The notes beneath the pieces are model-generated. The model searched no databases and was not told the origin of the DNA. It was given only the letters and a program-made list of their open reading frames with translations. Position numbers and translations under genes: made by a program. Below, in pieces: positions 27,522-36,735 of a stretch of DNA of 64,000 nucleotides. Position 1 is the stretch's first letter. Every line of letters begins with the position of its first letter. This stretch comes from Asanoa ferruginea (GTDB taxonomy: Bacteria; Actinomycetota; Actinomycetes; Mycobacteriales; Micromonosporaceae): assembly GCF_003387075.1 (NCBI RefSeq), contig NZ_QUMQ01000001.1, positions 6,758,001 through 6,822,000 on the forward strand, written 5' to 3'.

Positions 27522-28691
27522 TCAGAGGGTGATCGCGTTCGCGGCCTTGTTGATCGGCTCGACCACCTTCGCCAGCAGGCGTTCCTTGCCCGGCAGCCGG
27601 TTGACCACCGCGAGCATCCGCATCGACATCCGCACCTGGCGGCGGCTGCGCAGCACCATCCGCTTGATGTTGGCCGGACCGAGGTGCTGGTTGGCGGCGA
27701 CGAACGGGCGCATCCGCTCCTCGTAGCGCCGCGGGCCCTCGTCGAGACCGGCCGCGGCCAGCTCGCCGGCCAGCACGTAGGCACCGACCAGCGCCAGGCT
27801 GGTGCCCTGGCCCGAGGCCGGGGAGGCGCAGTAGGCGGCGTCGCCGACCAGTGCCACCCGCCCGCGTGACCAGCCGTCGAGCCGCACCTGGCTGATCGTG
27901 TCGAAGTAGAGGTCGCCGGCGCCGGCCACCGCGTCGAGCAGCTTCGGCACCTCCCAGCCCTCGCCGGCGTAGGCGGCGGTCAGAAACGCGCGCTGCGCTT
28001 CGGTGCCGCGCGGCCGCTCGCCGCCCGGGTCGGCGAACAGGAACATCGCCTTGGCGTCGGCCTGGCCGGCGGTGCTGTAGACCAGCGCGGTGCGCCCGGC
28101 CCCGACGTAGGTCAGCTCTTCGCGGTCGAGGCCGAGGTGGTTGGGCACCGAGCAGATCGCGATGTAGTGGTCGAGGTCGTGCACCCCGGTGTCGCCGAAG
28201 GCCAGCGCGCGGGTGCGCGAGCGCAGCCCGTCGGCGCCGACCACCAGGTCGTAGGCCGCCCGGTGGCCGCTCTCGAAGACGACCTCCGGGCCGAGCGCGG
28301 CGATGGCGTCGCCGAACCGGTAGGTCACCCGGTCGGCGGTCAACTCGTGCAGCATCGTGGCGAGGTCGCCGCGGAGCAACTCGGCGTCGTCGTGCACCCG
28401 GCCGCCGAACGTATCGGCGTCCATGCTGGCCACCCGCTTGCCGGTCGCGTCGACGACCGAGCCGGTGCGCACGCCGGTGCGGGCCGCGCGGACCCGCTCG
28501 AGCAGGCCCATCCGCTCGATCACGGTGAGCGCCGCGCCCCGGATGTCGACCTTGTAGCCGCCGTCGCGCACCGCCGCGGCGCGCTCGACGACGGTCACCT
28601 CGGCGCCGTGCTCGGTGAGCCACCAGGCCAGCGCCATGCCGGCGATGCCGGCGCCCGAAACGAGGACCTTCGCGTGCTCGATGCGTGTCAT
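27522..28691 (-). CDS. FAD-dependent monooxygenase
   Basis: A 389-residue class A flavoprotein monooxygenase. The Rossmann motif VLVSGAGIAGMALAWWL starts at residue 9, the DG motif VVGADGLRSRTR lies near 150, and GRVALVGDAAYCASP marks the second FAD motif near 280. The C-terminus is basic and helical. It resembles PHBH-fold hydroxylases and tetracycline-type oxidases; the substrate is unknown. ATG 28691 gives MTRIEHAKVL; a GTG/ATG at 28709 would add six residues. Palindromes at 28690-28731 cover the start. Confidence 0.88.
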   Translation of the reverse strand: MTRIEHAKVLVSGAGIAGMALAWWLTEHGAEVTVVERAAAVRDGGYKVDIRGAALTVIERMGLLERVRAARTGVRTGSVVDATGKRVASMDADTFGGRVHDDAELLRGDLATMLHELTADRVTYRFGDAIAALGPEVVFESGHRAAYDLVVGADGLRSRTRALAFGDTGVHDLDHYIAICSVPNHLGLDREELTYVGAGRTALVYSTAGQADAKAMFLFADPGGERPRGTEAQRAFLTAAYAGEGWEVPKLLDAVAGAGDLYFDTISQVRLDGWSRGRVALVGDAAYCASPASGQGTSLALVGAYVLAGELAAAGLDEGPRRYEERMRPFVAANQHLGPANIKRMVLRSRRQVRMSMRMLAVVNRLPGKERLLAKVVEPINKAANAITL

Positions 28692-28731
28692 GCGTACGAT
28701 GGTACGCATGTCTTAGACAACTGTGCAAGAC
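28690..28731. promoter_or_regulatory. Two palindromes over the FAD monooxygenase start
   Basis: A perfect ATGCGTAC-GATG-GTACGCAT (28690-28709) overlaps the start codon at 28691. Next to it, GTCTT-AG-ACA-AC-TGT-GC-AAGAC (28710-28731) is a symmetric but gapped palindrome. Both look like operator sites for a TetR- or MarR-type repressor, but no such regulator is adjacent; the nearest TetR is at 23.6 kb. Confidence 0.6.
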
Positions 28732-28812
28732 GGATGTTTGTCAGCGGCTGACCGGGTTGCGTGCGAGGCTCGCAGGTAATACCGGCGAAATTCGCACACG
28801 GAGGTGGTGGCG

Positions 28813-29835
28813 ATGGCACGCCCGATCTGGACCGGCGTGATCAGCTTCGGACTGGTGGCGGTGCCGGTGCGGATGTACTCGGCGACCCGCGACCACGAGG
28901 TCTCCTTCCACCAGTTCGAGAAGGGCACCAGCGACCGGATCCGCTACCAGCGGGTCAACGAGCGCACCGGCAAAGAGGTCGACTACGCCGACATCGTGCG
29001 CGGTGCCGACGTCGGCGGTGGCGAGCACGTGATCCTCGACCAGGACGAGCTCGACGCGGTCGCGCCCGGCCGGTCCAAGAGCCTGGAGATCCACGCCTTC
29101 GTCGACCTCGACGAGATCGACCCGATCTACTACCAGAAGGCCTACTACCTCGGCCCCGGCGGCGAGGAGTCGAGCCGCACCTACGCGCTGCTGCGCGACG
29201 CGATGGCCGACGCCGGCCGGGCCGCGATCGGCACGCTGGTGATGCGCGGCAAGGAATACCTGACCGCGATCCGCGGCGACGGCGACGTGCTGGTGCTGCT
29301 GACCATGTATTTCGCCGACGAGGTGCGCGACGCCGGTGACATCGCCGACATCCCCGGCAAGGTCAAGCTCAAGCCGGCCGAGCTGAGCATGGCGGCGCAG
29401 TTGCTCGACTCGATGACCGGGCCGTGGAAGCCCGCCGAATACCGCGACACCTACACCGACCGGGTCAACGAGCTGATCGAGGCGAAGAAGTCCGGCGCCG
29501 AGCTGACCGAGACGCCGGCCGCGCCGGCCGCGACCGGGGTCAGCGACCTGATGGAGGTGCTCCGCCGCAGCGTCGAGGAGGCCAGCTCGCGCCGCGGTGG
29601 CAAGAAGACGGCAGCCAAGAAGGCGCCCGCGAAGAAGACCGCCGCCAAGAAGGCGCCGGCCAACAAGACCGCGTCAGCGAAGAAGGCGCCCGCCAAGAAG
29701 GCCACGAAGGCCACCAAAACGGCCAAGACGGCCAAGACGGCCAAGACGGCCAAGTCGACGAAGACCGCGGCGGCGAAGAAGACCGGCACGGCCAAGAAGA
29801 CGACGGCGAAGAAGTCCGCCCGGCGCGCCGCCTAG
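28813..29835 (+). CDS. ku: Non-homologous end joining protein Ku
   Basis: A 340-residue homodimeric DNA-end-binding protein. The start MARPIWTGVISFGLVAVPV is the family signature; YQRVNERTGKEVDYADIVRG and KEYLTAIRG follow in the expected order to about residue 250. Residues 262-340 form a lysine/alanine tail of KKTAAKK- and KTAKTAK-type repeats. This is the extended C-terminus known from some mycobacterial and Streptomyces Ku proteins to add DNA binding. ATG at 28813 with GGAGG at 28799-28803. No ligD is visible in the window, although Ku and LigD are often neighbours. Confidence 0.96.
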   Translation: MARPIWTGVISFGLVAVPVRMYSATRDHEVSFHQFEKGTSDRIRYQRVNERTGKEVDYADIVRGADVGGGEHVILDQDELDAVAPGRSKSLEIHAFVDLDEIDPIYYQKAYYLGPGGEESSRTYALLRDAMADAGRAAIGTLVMRGKEYLTAIRGDGDVLVLLTMYFADEVRDAGDIADIPGKVKLKPAELSMAAQLLDSMTGPWKPAEYRDTYTDRVNELIEAKKSGAELTETPAAPAATGVSDLMEVLRRSVEEASSRRGGKKTAAKKAPAKKTAAKKAPANKTASAKKAPAKKATKATKTAKTAKTAKTAKSTKTAAAKKTGTAKKTTAKKSARRAA

Positions 29836-29881
29836 CCGTGCCGGGTTTCCGGACCCTTGCGGCTGGGCAACGAAGTCCGGC

Positions 29882-31264
29882 ATGACCTGGGTCGACACGG
29901 TGCGCGAGCGCGCCCGCACCACTTTGCGCACCGCCGGGCGCCGCGGCGACCCGCCGCCCTTCACGCCCAACCAGCGGCTGGCGCCGAGCGCCACGCCGGT
30001 CGTGCTGGTCGACCAGGGCACCTCCGTCGACTCCGGCGTGCCCCGGGGCGTGCGGCTGGCCGGCGCCTGGGCCTGGCGCATCGTGCTGCTGGTCGCGGCG
30101 GCGTACCTCCTGTTGCGGGTGATCGGTGTTCTGCGGGTGGTGCTCATCCCCGTGGTGGTCGCCATCCTGCTCGCGGCCCTGCTGGAGCCGATCGCGGCCG
30201 CGCTGCGCCGGCGCGGGGTCAACAAGTCGCTGGCCGCCGCGTTGGTGCTGGTCGGCGGCCTGATCGTGGTGGCCGGCGGGCTCAGCCTGATCGTGCAGAC
30301 CTTCATCTCCCAGTTCGACAGCCTCTCGGCGCAGGTCAGCGAGGGCATCGACGAGATTCAGAAATGGCTCGCGCAGAGCCCGCTGCACGTCTCGCAGAAC
30401 CAGATCAGCGACGCGATCGAGCAGACCCAGAAGCAGTTCATGGCCAACCGGGGCGGCCTGACCACCGGCGCCCTGAACACGGCGACGACGATCGGCGAGG
30501 TCGTCACGGGCATGCTGCTCGCGCTGTTCACGCTGTTCTTCTACCTGCGCGACGGCGAGCAGATCTGGACGTTCCTGTGCCGGCTGCTGCCCCGCGGCGC
30601 CCGGGTGCCGGTGGCCCGGGCCGGGCACTACTCGTGGCACACGCTGGTCTCCTACGTGCGGGCCACGGTCCTGGTCGCCCTGGTCGACGCGGCCGGCATC
30701 GGGATCGGCCTGGCGATCCTGCGGATCCCGCTCGCGCTGCCGCTGGCCGCCCTGGTGTTCCTCGGCGCGTTCGTGCCGGTCGTCGGTGCCACCGTCACCG
30801 GCGCCGTCGCGGTGCTGGTCGCGTTGGTCACGCACGGGCCGATCAGCGCCCTGATCGTGCTCGGCATCGTGATCGGCGTGCAGCAGCTCGAAGGCCACGT
30901 GCTCCAACCGCTGATCATGGGCCGGGCGGTCGCGCTGCACCCGCTCGCGGTCATCCTGGCCATCGCCAGCGGAATCGTCGTCGGCGGCATCGTCGGCGGC
31001 CTGGTCGCGGTGCCGATCCTCGCGGTCGTCAACACGGCGGTGCGCTATCTGGCCGACCATCCGACGGGCGAGCCGACCCCCGACCGGGAACCGCCTGGCA
31101 CGGAGCCGACCGACGAGGACGACGCCGACCAGGACGAAGCCGACAAGCACGCCGCCGACAGGCACGCCGCCGACGCTTCGCCGGCGGAGCCGGCCGCCGT
31201 GCCGAGTGTCGAATCCTCAGTGGACACCGACCCGGCGCCCCGGCCCCGGCCGGCCACCGACTAG
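29882..31264 (+). CDS. AI-2E family transporter
   Basis: A 460-residue membrane protein with about eight transmembrane helices in the YdiK/TqsA pattern: an N-terminal pair, a soluble loop (about residues 150-195), and the conserved end GVQQLEGHVLQPLIMGRAVALHPL. The family was named for autoinducer-2 export, but members also act as Na+/H+ antiporters or general exporters, so the substrate is open. The C-terminal 60 residues are acidic and alanine/proline-rich. The ATG at 29882 lies 46 bp after the Ku stop. Its end overlaps the convergent oxidoreductase gene by four bases. Confidence 0.88.
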   Translation: MTWVDTVRERARTTLRTAGRRGDPPPFTPNQRLAPSATPVVLVDQGTSVDSGVPRGVRLAGAWAWRIVLLVAAAYLLLRVIGVLRVVLIPVVVAILLAALLEPIAAALRRRGVNKSLAAALVLVGGLIVVAGGLSLIVQTFISQFDSLSAQVSEGIDEIQKWLAQSPLHVSQNQISDAIEQTQKQFMANRGGLTTGALNTATTIGEVVTGMLLALFTLFFYLRDGEQIWTFLCRLLPRGARVPVARAGHYSWHTLVSYVRATVLVALVDAAGIGIGLAILRIPLALPLAALVFLGAFVPVVGATVTGAVAVLVALVTHGPISALIVLGIVIGVQQLEGHVLQPLIMGRAVALHPLAVILAIASGIVVGGIVGGLVAVPILAVVNTAVRYLADHPTGEPTPDREPPGTEPTDEDDADQDEADKHAADRHAADASPAEPAAVPSVESSVDTDPAPRPRPATD

Positions 31265-31908
31265 AGCGCCGCGAGCGTCTCGGCGATCGGGGTGTCGCCG
31301 GTGGTCACCTCGAACTGACGGTGCACGGCGAGACCGCCCGTCACCAAGGCGGCGATCACGGCGGCCACGTCGGCGCGCGGGATGCTGGCGCGGGTGACGG
31401 TTTCGCCGACATTGACCTTGCCGGTGCCGGGCTTGTCGGTGAACCCGTCGGGCCGCAGGATCGTCCAGTCGAGGTCCATGTCGCGCACGGCGCCGTCGGC
31501 TGCGCTCTTGGCCTCGAGATAGATCTCGAAGTCGTCGTCGAGCGACGGGTCGAAGTCATCGGCGCCGATCGCGGAGAGCAGCACGAACCGGCGGCAACCG
31601 GCCGCGACCGCACCGTCGGCGAACAGGATGGCGGCGTCGCGGTCGACCGTCTTCTTGCGGGCCGGGCCGCTGCCCGGGCCGGCGCCGGCCGCGAAGACGG
31701 CCGCGTCGGCACCCGCGAGCGCGGCGGCGACCTCGTCGCGGGTCGCCTTCTCCAGGTCGAGCACGAGCGGCTCGGCGCCGGTCGCGACGACCTCGTCGGT
31801 CTGGCTGGCCTTGCGGAACAGCGCCACGGGGGTGTGCCCGGCGTCGGCGAGCTGCCGGTTGAGCAGCCGGGCGACCTGGCCGTGGCCACCGGCGATGACG
31901 ATCCTCAT
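31261..31908 (-). CDS. NAD(P)-binding oxidoreductase (atypical SDR)
   Basis: A 215-residue Rossmann-fold protein with the motif MRIVIAGGHGQVARLL at the N-terminus, the DKA-type segment VLDLEKATRDEVAAAL, and LDWTILRPDGFTD in the place of the SDR active-site region. The pattern fits the NAD(P)H-binding NmrA/YwnB-like atypical SDRs. Substrate unknown. ATG at 31908. Confidence 0.85.
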   Translation of the reverse strand: MRIVIAGGHGQVARLLNRQLADAGHTPVALFRKASQTDEVVATGAEPLVLDLEKATRDEVAAALAGADAAVFAAGAGPGSGPARKKTVDRDAAILFADGAVAAGCRRFVLLSAIGADDFDPSLDDDFEIYLEAKSAADGAVRDMDLDWTILRPDGFTDKPGTGKVNVGETVTRASIPRADVAAVIAALVTGGLAVHRQFEVTTGDTPIAETLAAL

Positions 31909-31918
31909 ACCCGCGACG

Positions 31919-32710
31919 CTACGCCGGACCCGGCTGGGCGCGCGCATAGCGGGCCGGTGGCTCGCCGACCAGGGCGGTGAAGTCGCGGGTCAGGTGGGCC
32001 TGGTCGGCGTAGCCCAGGGTGGCGGCCAGCGTGGCCACGTCGAGCCCGCAGCCGGCCGTCTCGGCGGCGGCCGCGGCCTCGTGCAGCCGGTAACGCCGGA
32101 TCACCCACTTCGGCCCGACGCCGACGTGCTCGGCGAAGAGCCGCTGCATGGTGCGGGCGCCGAGGCCGGACGCCGCGACGAGTTGGTCGACCCGGGTGAT
32201 CGCGGTGTCGCCGGCCGCCCGGGCGACGATCGCCTCGACCGTCTCCGCCGCGGCGTCGGGCCGGTCCGGCGCCCGGTCGGCGAGAAACCGGTCGAGCAGC
32301 CCGACGGCGCCCGCCTCGTCGGCGGCCAGCACCGCCTCGGCCAGCGCGCTGCCCTCGGCGCCGAACACCGCCTCCACCGGGCGGAAGCGGTCGGTGAGCG
32401 TCGACACGGGCGCGCCGAGGAACGGGCGGAAGCCGGCCGGCCGGAAGCGCGCGCCGACCACCCGGCCGGTGCCGGTCAGCACCTCGGTGAACCGGCCGCG
32501 CGGCACGCCGGTGACCCGGCAGCGGCCTGGCACGAAGGTCAGGTTGACCGCCGGGTAGGGCAGCACGTGCTGCGCGTGCGGCGGCTGCCCGCGCAGGTCC
32601 CAGTGAATGACCCAGTAGTGCGTGACGAACGGCGCGAGCCGCGCGGCCGGCGGGTGGGTGGTGAACCGGAACCGCCGGTGCGCCGTGTCGGCGTGCAGGA
32701 TCCCCGGCAT
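31919..32710 (-). CDS. AraC family transcriptional regulator
   Basis: A 263-residue protein with an N-terminal cupin-like sensor region (FVTHYWVIHWDLRG, then HVLPYPAVNLTF, typical of DUF6597-type AraC proteins) and a C-terminal pair of helix-turn-helix motifs (TRVDQLVAASGLGARTMQRL and LDVATLAATLGYADQAHLTR). ATG 32710. It is divergent from the TIGR03086-type gene at 32774, which may be its target. Confidence 0.88.
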   Translation of the reverse strand: MPGILHADTAHRRFRFTTHPPAARLAPFVTHYWVIHWDLRGQPPHAQHVLPYPAVNLTFVPGRCRVTGVPRGRFTEVLTGTGRVVGARFRPAGFRPFLGAPVSTLTDRFRPVEAVFGAEGSALAEAVLAADEAGAVGLLDRFLADRAPDRPDAAAETVEAIVARAAGDTAITRVDQLVAASGLGARTMQRLFAEHVGVGPKWVIRRYRLHEAAAAAETAGCGLDVATLAATLGYADQAHLTRDFTALVGEPPARYARAQPGPA

Positions 32711-32773
32711 CCGGCAAGGCTATGTCGCGTTTGTTCAAGCCCGCCGGCCGGGCGCACACCTAGCGTGTCCGGT

Positions 32774-33340
32774 ATGCACCTCGACACCGTCATCTCCGAC
32801 GCCGCCAACCACACCGGCCAGGTCCTTCGCGGCGTGCGGCCGGCCCACCTCGACGCGCCCACCCCGTGTGCCGACTGGGACGTGCGCACGCTGGTCAACC
32901 ACGTGCTCCAGGTGGGCAGCGCGCTGGCGCTGGCCGGCCGGGGCGGTCCGGTGCCGGCGGAGCTGTGGAGCCAGGAACTGCTGGACGACGACTTCGCGGC
33001 GCGCTTCGACGCCGACCGGGAACGCGCGATCGCCGGTTGGGCGATCGAGCCGGCCGCACCGATCACGCTCGGCGCCTACGAGATGCCGCCGGCGGCCGTC
33101 GCGTCGATGCTGACGACCGACCTGACGATCCACGGCTGGGACCTGGCCCGCGCGACCGGTCAGCACTACGAACCGGACCCGGCGGCGGTCGACCTGACGG
33201 CGCGCTTCATGACCGAGATGGCCGAGCAGGGCCGCGCGATGGGCATCTTCGCGGCACCGGTTCCGGTCGATGCCGCAGCCGGCCCGTTCGCGGCGGTGCT
33301 GGCGGTCAGCGGGCGCGATCCGGGGTGGCTTCCGGCGTGA
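32774..33340 (+). CDS. TIGR03086 / mycothiol-dependent DinB-like metal-binding protein
   Basis: A 188-residue protein of the DinB/MDMPI four-helix fold. The landmarks are TPCADWDVRTLVNHVL near the N-terminus and LTIHGWDLARATGQ in the second half; these supply the histidine-based metal site seen in the TIGR03086 family. Actinobacterial members may use mycothiol or bacillithiol as cofactor; no specific reaction is predictable. ATG at 32774. The stop codon lies in the operator of the downstream GH81 gene. Confidence 0.85.
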   Translation: MHLDTVISDAANHTGQVLRGVRPAHLDAPTPCADWDVRTLVNHVLQVGSALALAGRGGPVPAELWSQELLDDDFAARFDADRERAIAGWAIEPAAPITLGAYEMPPAAVASMLTTDLTIHGWDLARATGQHYEPDPAAVDLTARFMTEMAEQGRAMGIFAAPVPVDAAAGPFAAVLAVSGRDPGWLPA

Positions 33341-33351
33341 GAGCGCTCTCT
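33338..33351. promoter_or_regulatory. CebR-like LacI-family operator
   Basis: TGAGAGCGCTCTCT contains a perfect 12-bp palindrome GAGAGCGCTCTC (33339-33350). It differs at few positions from the Streptomyces CebR box TGGGAGCGCTCCCA, known to control cellulose/cello-oligosaccharide genes. It lies 87 bp upstream of the GH81 glucanase start and overlaps the preceding stop codon. Confidence 0.75.
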
Positions 33352-33437
33352 CGCGTACTGAGAAGGCATTGACATCTGCCGTTGGGTTTGATGGCCTGCA
33401 CTGCAACAGAACGCCCCCGCCCGTCCCCGGAGGCATC

Positions 33438-36377
33438 ATGAAAACGCTTTCCCGTCGATGGCGCGCGTCTGCGGCAGTGCTGGCCGTCGCGCTCGTGACC
33501 ACCGTGCTCTCGTTCACCATGCTCGACCCGGCCGGCGCCGCACCACTGGGCGCCGGCAGCTATGCCACCAGCCGGCCCGCCGGGGCCGCCGCGCCGGTCG
33601 CCTGCGCCGGCATCTCGGCCAACCCGCGCCTCTACGTCACCGCCAACGCGCCGTCCGGGCCCGTGCCTACCAACGACTGGTGGTCGTCGCTGCTCTACAA
33701 GCGCGACAACGTCGGCTGCCAGTTCTCGGCGCCGCTGCACGCCCACCCGATGTCGTTCCAGCCGGCCGCCGACGGCCTCGGCGTCTCCTACACGACCACC
33801 GCCACGGTCTCCGGCACGCCGACCACGGTGGGGGAGTATCACTACCCCTACAGCCGCGAGTTCACCCTCGGTGTCGACGGGCTCGCCTCGCCCGACGTGA
33901 AGGTCGACGGGTGGAGCGACTGGACCGTCTCGCCCTACTGGTCCGGTGCCGGGCGCACCCTGCGCACCACCATCGGGCACGGCCTGCCGTTCGTCTACGC
34001 GCAGGTGACCGGCGGCGACGCGGTGCTGTCGTTCCCCAGCGCGCCCGCGGTCTGGGTCAACAGCGGCAACCGGGTCGGCTTCACCATGCGGGGCCACGAC
34101 TACGTCGCGTTCGCGCCGACCGGTGCGACGTGGACGGTCAGCGGCACCACGATCCGGTCCACTCTGGCCGGTCGCGGCTATCTGTCGGTGGCGCTGCTGC
34201 CGAGCACGACGTCGACGCCGGCCGCCGAGCGCACCGCGCTGGCCGACAGCTACGCGACCTACGCGCACCGGCACGTCACCGGCACCGCGGTGAGCTGGTC
34301 GTTCAACCAGGCGACCAGCACCGTCAACGCGACCTACTCGGTGACCACCACGGCCCGCGAGGGCAGCGGCAGCGGCACCGTGCTCGCGCTCTACCCGCAC
34401 CAGTGGAAGAGCCTGGCCGGCGGCACGCCGATCGCGCCGACCTACGTGTCGGCCCGCGGGCCGATGAAGGCGCTGGTCGGCGTCTCCTCGTTCACCACCG
34501 CCATGCGGTTCAACGGGGTGCTGCCCGAGGTGCCGGCCGTCGCCACGTCGACCGGCGCCGACCTGACCACCCTGGGCGGGCTGCTCGACCAGGTGGCCAA
34601 CGGCGACCCGATGGCGGGCGTCGGCAACGACACCTACTGGACCGGGAAGGGCCTCGGCCGGGCCGCGCGCCTCGCCGAGATCGCCGACCAACTCGGCCGC
34701 ACGGCACAGCGCGACCGGATGCTGGCCGCGATCCGCACCCGGCTCACCGACTGGTTCACCGCCTCGACGGGCAAGACCCAACGCGTTTTCGCGTACGACG
34801 CCGCCTGGGGCACGCTGGTCGGTTTCCCCGCCTCCTACGGCTCGGACACGGAACTCAACGACCACCACTTCCACTACGGCTATTTCATCGCCGCGGCGGC
34901 CACGCTGGCCCGGTTCGACCCGCAGTGGGCGGCCCAGTCGCAATACGGTGCGATGGTCAACCTGCTGATCCGCGACGCCAACAGCTGGAACCGGGCCGAC
35001 CCGATGTTCCCGTTCCTGCGCGACTTCGACATCTACGCCGGCCACGACTGGGCGTCCGGGCACGCCGCGTTCGGCGCCGGCAACAACCAGGAGTCGTCGT
35101 CGGAGGGGATGAACTTCGCCAACGCCCTGATCCAGTGGGGCATCGCGACCGGCAACACCGCGGTGCGCGACGCCGGCCTGTTCATCTACACCACCCAGGC
35201 ACAGGCGATCCAGGAATACTGGTTCGACTCCAGCGACACCAACTACCCGGCGGCGTTCGGGCACAGCGCGGTCGGCATGGTCTGGGGCGACGGCGGTGCC
35301 TACGCGACCTGGTTCAGCGGCGAGCCCGAGATGATCCAGGGCATCAACCTGCTGCCGATCACCGGCGGTTCGCTCTACCTGGGCTACCGGCCGTCCTATG
35401 TGAACACGAACTGGGATGAGATGGTCCGCAACAACGGCGGCCAGCCGACCGCGTGGCAGGACGTGTGGTGGTCGTTCCGCGCGCTGGGTTCGGGTTCCGG
35501 TGATGCCGCGCTGGCCGCGTTGCGGGCCAACCCGGGCTATGCACCCGAAGACGGTGAGACCCGGGCGCACACCTTCCACTGGGTGCGCAACGTCGCCGCG
35601 CTGGGCACGGTCGACCCGACCATTACCGCCGACACCCCGTTGTACGCCGTGTTCACCAAGAACGGCGCCCGCACCTATGTGGCGACCAACGTCACCGCCA
35701 GCCCGCTGACCGTGCGCTTCTCCGACGGCCGGACGCTGACCGTGCCGGCCGGGCGCACGGCGACCACCGGCGCGTTCACCTGGAGCGGTGGGGGTGGGGT
35801 GGCGAACCCGCCGACCGGTGAGCCGAGCAACCCGCCGACCAGCAACCCACCGACGAGTAACCCGCCGACCAGCAACCCGCCGGTGGTGTCCAACAAGCTG
35901 TTCGTCCGGTCCGGCGGTGCACTGTCCACTTCAGCCGGTGGGGCAGCGGCGACCGTCACGCTCCCGGCCGCCAACGGCAACTGGGACGGCACTCCGCACA
36001 ACCCGGCCACGTTCGCCTTGTGCGGGTTGCGCGGCCCGGTCAGCGGTGCGACCGCGTTCAGCCTCCAGGTCGACGCCGCCGGCGCGGTCGGTCAGGGCAT
36101 CCAGGCCCGGGTCTCCTACGACGCGAGCGGCTCCGGCACGTTCGGGCGGACCGAGACCTACAACTATTTCGCCACCGACCCGGTGGTCGGCACCGAGGTC
36201 TACACCCAGGCGGCCGGGTTGCGGGCGTCGACCGGCACGCTCGCGACGATGACCGGCGGTTGCGTGCGGCTGGAGCTGTGGAACGCGATCGGCAACGCGC
36301 CGACCACCGTGCGGGTGGATGCCACCGCTTCCGAGGGGAGGCAGTCGACCGTCACGGTGCCGTTCACGCTGTCGTGA
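33438..36377 (+). CDS. Secreted GH81 endo-beta-1,3-glucanase with carbohydrate-binding module
   Basis: A 979-residue exported enzyme. A signal peptide with a KTLSRRWR start and an A-G-A-A-type cleavage covers residues 1-35. The GH81 domain (about 40-770) shows TNDWWSSLLY, the catalytic acid motif ELNDHHFHYGY (D475) and NNQESSSEG with E552 and E556, where the general base resides. A linker of S-N-P-P-T repeats (about 791-818) leads to a C-terminal beta-sandwich (about 820-979), which resembles CBM56 from its KLFVRSGGALSTSAGG start. It would degrade fungal or plant beta-1,3-glucan outside the cell. Good RBS CGGAGG at 33427-33432. Upstream box at 33338 suggests glucose- or glucan-responsive LacI-family control. 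Confidence 0.93.
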   Translation: MKTLSRRWRASAAVLAVALVTTVLSFTMLDPAGAAPLGAGSYATSRPAGAAAPVACAGISANPRLYVTANAPSGPVPTNDWWSSLLYKRDNVGCQFSAPLHAHPMSFQPAADGLGVSYTTTATVSGTPTTVGEYHYPYSREFTLGVDGLASPDVKVDGWSDWTVSPYWSGAGRTLRTTIGHGLPFVYAQVTGGDAVLSFPSAPAVWVNSGNRVGFTMRGHDYVAFAPTGATWTVSGTTIRSTLAGRGYLSVALLPSTTSTPAAERTALADSYATYAHRHVTGTAVSWSFNQATSTVNATYSVTTTAREGSGSGTVLALYPHQWKSLAGGTPIAPTYVSARGPMKALVGVSSFTTAMRFNGVLPEVPAVATSTGADLTTLGGLLDQVANGDPMAGVGNDTYWTGKGLGRAARLAEIADQLGRTAQRDRMLAAIRTRLTDWFTASTGKTQRVFAYDAAWGTLVGFPASYGSDTELNDHHFHYGYFIAAAATLARFDPQWAAQSQYGAMVNLLIRDANSWNRADPMFPFLRDFDIYAGHDWASGHAAFGAGNNQESSSEGMNFANALIQWGIATGNTAVRDAGLFIYTTQAQAIQEYWFDSSDTNYPAAFGHSAVGMVWGDGGAYATWFSGEPEMIQGINLLPITGGSLYLGYRPSYVNTNWDEMVRNNGGQPTAWQDVWWSFRALGSGSGDAALAALRANPGYAPEDGETRAHTFHWVRNVAALGTVDPTITADTPLYAVFTKNGARTYVATNVTASPLTVRFSDGRTLTVPAGRTATTGAFTWSGGGGVANPPTGEPSNPPTSNPPTSNPPTSNPPVVSNKLFVRSGGALSTSAGGAAATVTLPAANGNWDGTPHNPATFALCGLRGPVSGATAFSLQVDAAGAVGQGIQARVSYDASGSGTFGRTETYNYFATDPVVGTEVYTQAAGLRASTGTLATMTGGCVRLELWNAIGNAPTTVRVDATASEGRQSTVTVPFTLS

Positions 36378-36396
36378 CCGGGGGTGGCCGCGGCGC

Positions 36397-36735
36397 TCAC
36401 CCGAGCGCCGCGGCCACCGCCTCGTCGACCGGGATGTCGTCGCGCAGCAGCACCACCGCGACCACCGCGTGCAGCGGCATCGGCCCGTAGAGGTGCGGGA
36501 ACAGCGCGCCGCCGCGGGAGACCTCCCAGCGCAGCCCGGCGCCGAGCACGTCGGGATCGACGGTCAGCATGGTCAGCCCGGTCTGGCCGGCGAACACCCG
36601 GGCCGCGGTCTCGACCACCTGGTCGGCGGCCGAGAAGTGGATGAACCCGTCGCCGCGGTCGAAGTCGGAGCCCTCGTAGACCCCGGCCGCCTCGGCGGCC
36701 CGCCACTCCGCGGTGGTCAGCAGCTTGTAGATCAT
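36397..36735 (-). CDS. DUF952 family protein
   Basis: A 112-residue protein matching DUF952: IYKLLTTAEW, GDGFIHFSAADQV, and GGALFPHLYGPMP in the expected order. The fold is related to glutathione S-transferase-like or RNA-binding small folds, but function is unknown. The ATG at 36735 overlaps the upstream GNAT stop (ATGA, 36732-36735). Confidence 0.88.
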   Translation of the reverse strand: MIYKLLTTAEWRAAEAAGVYEGSDFDRGDGFIHFSAADQVVETAARVFAGQTGLTMLTVDPDVLGAGLRWEVSRGGALFPHLYGPMPLHAVVAVVLLRDDIPVDEAVAAALG

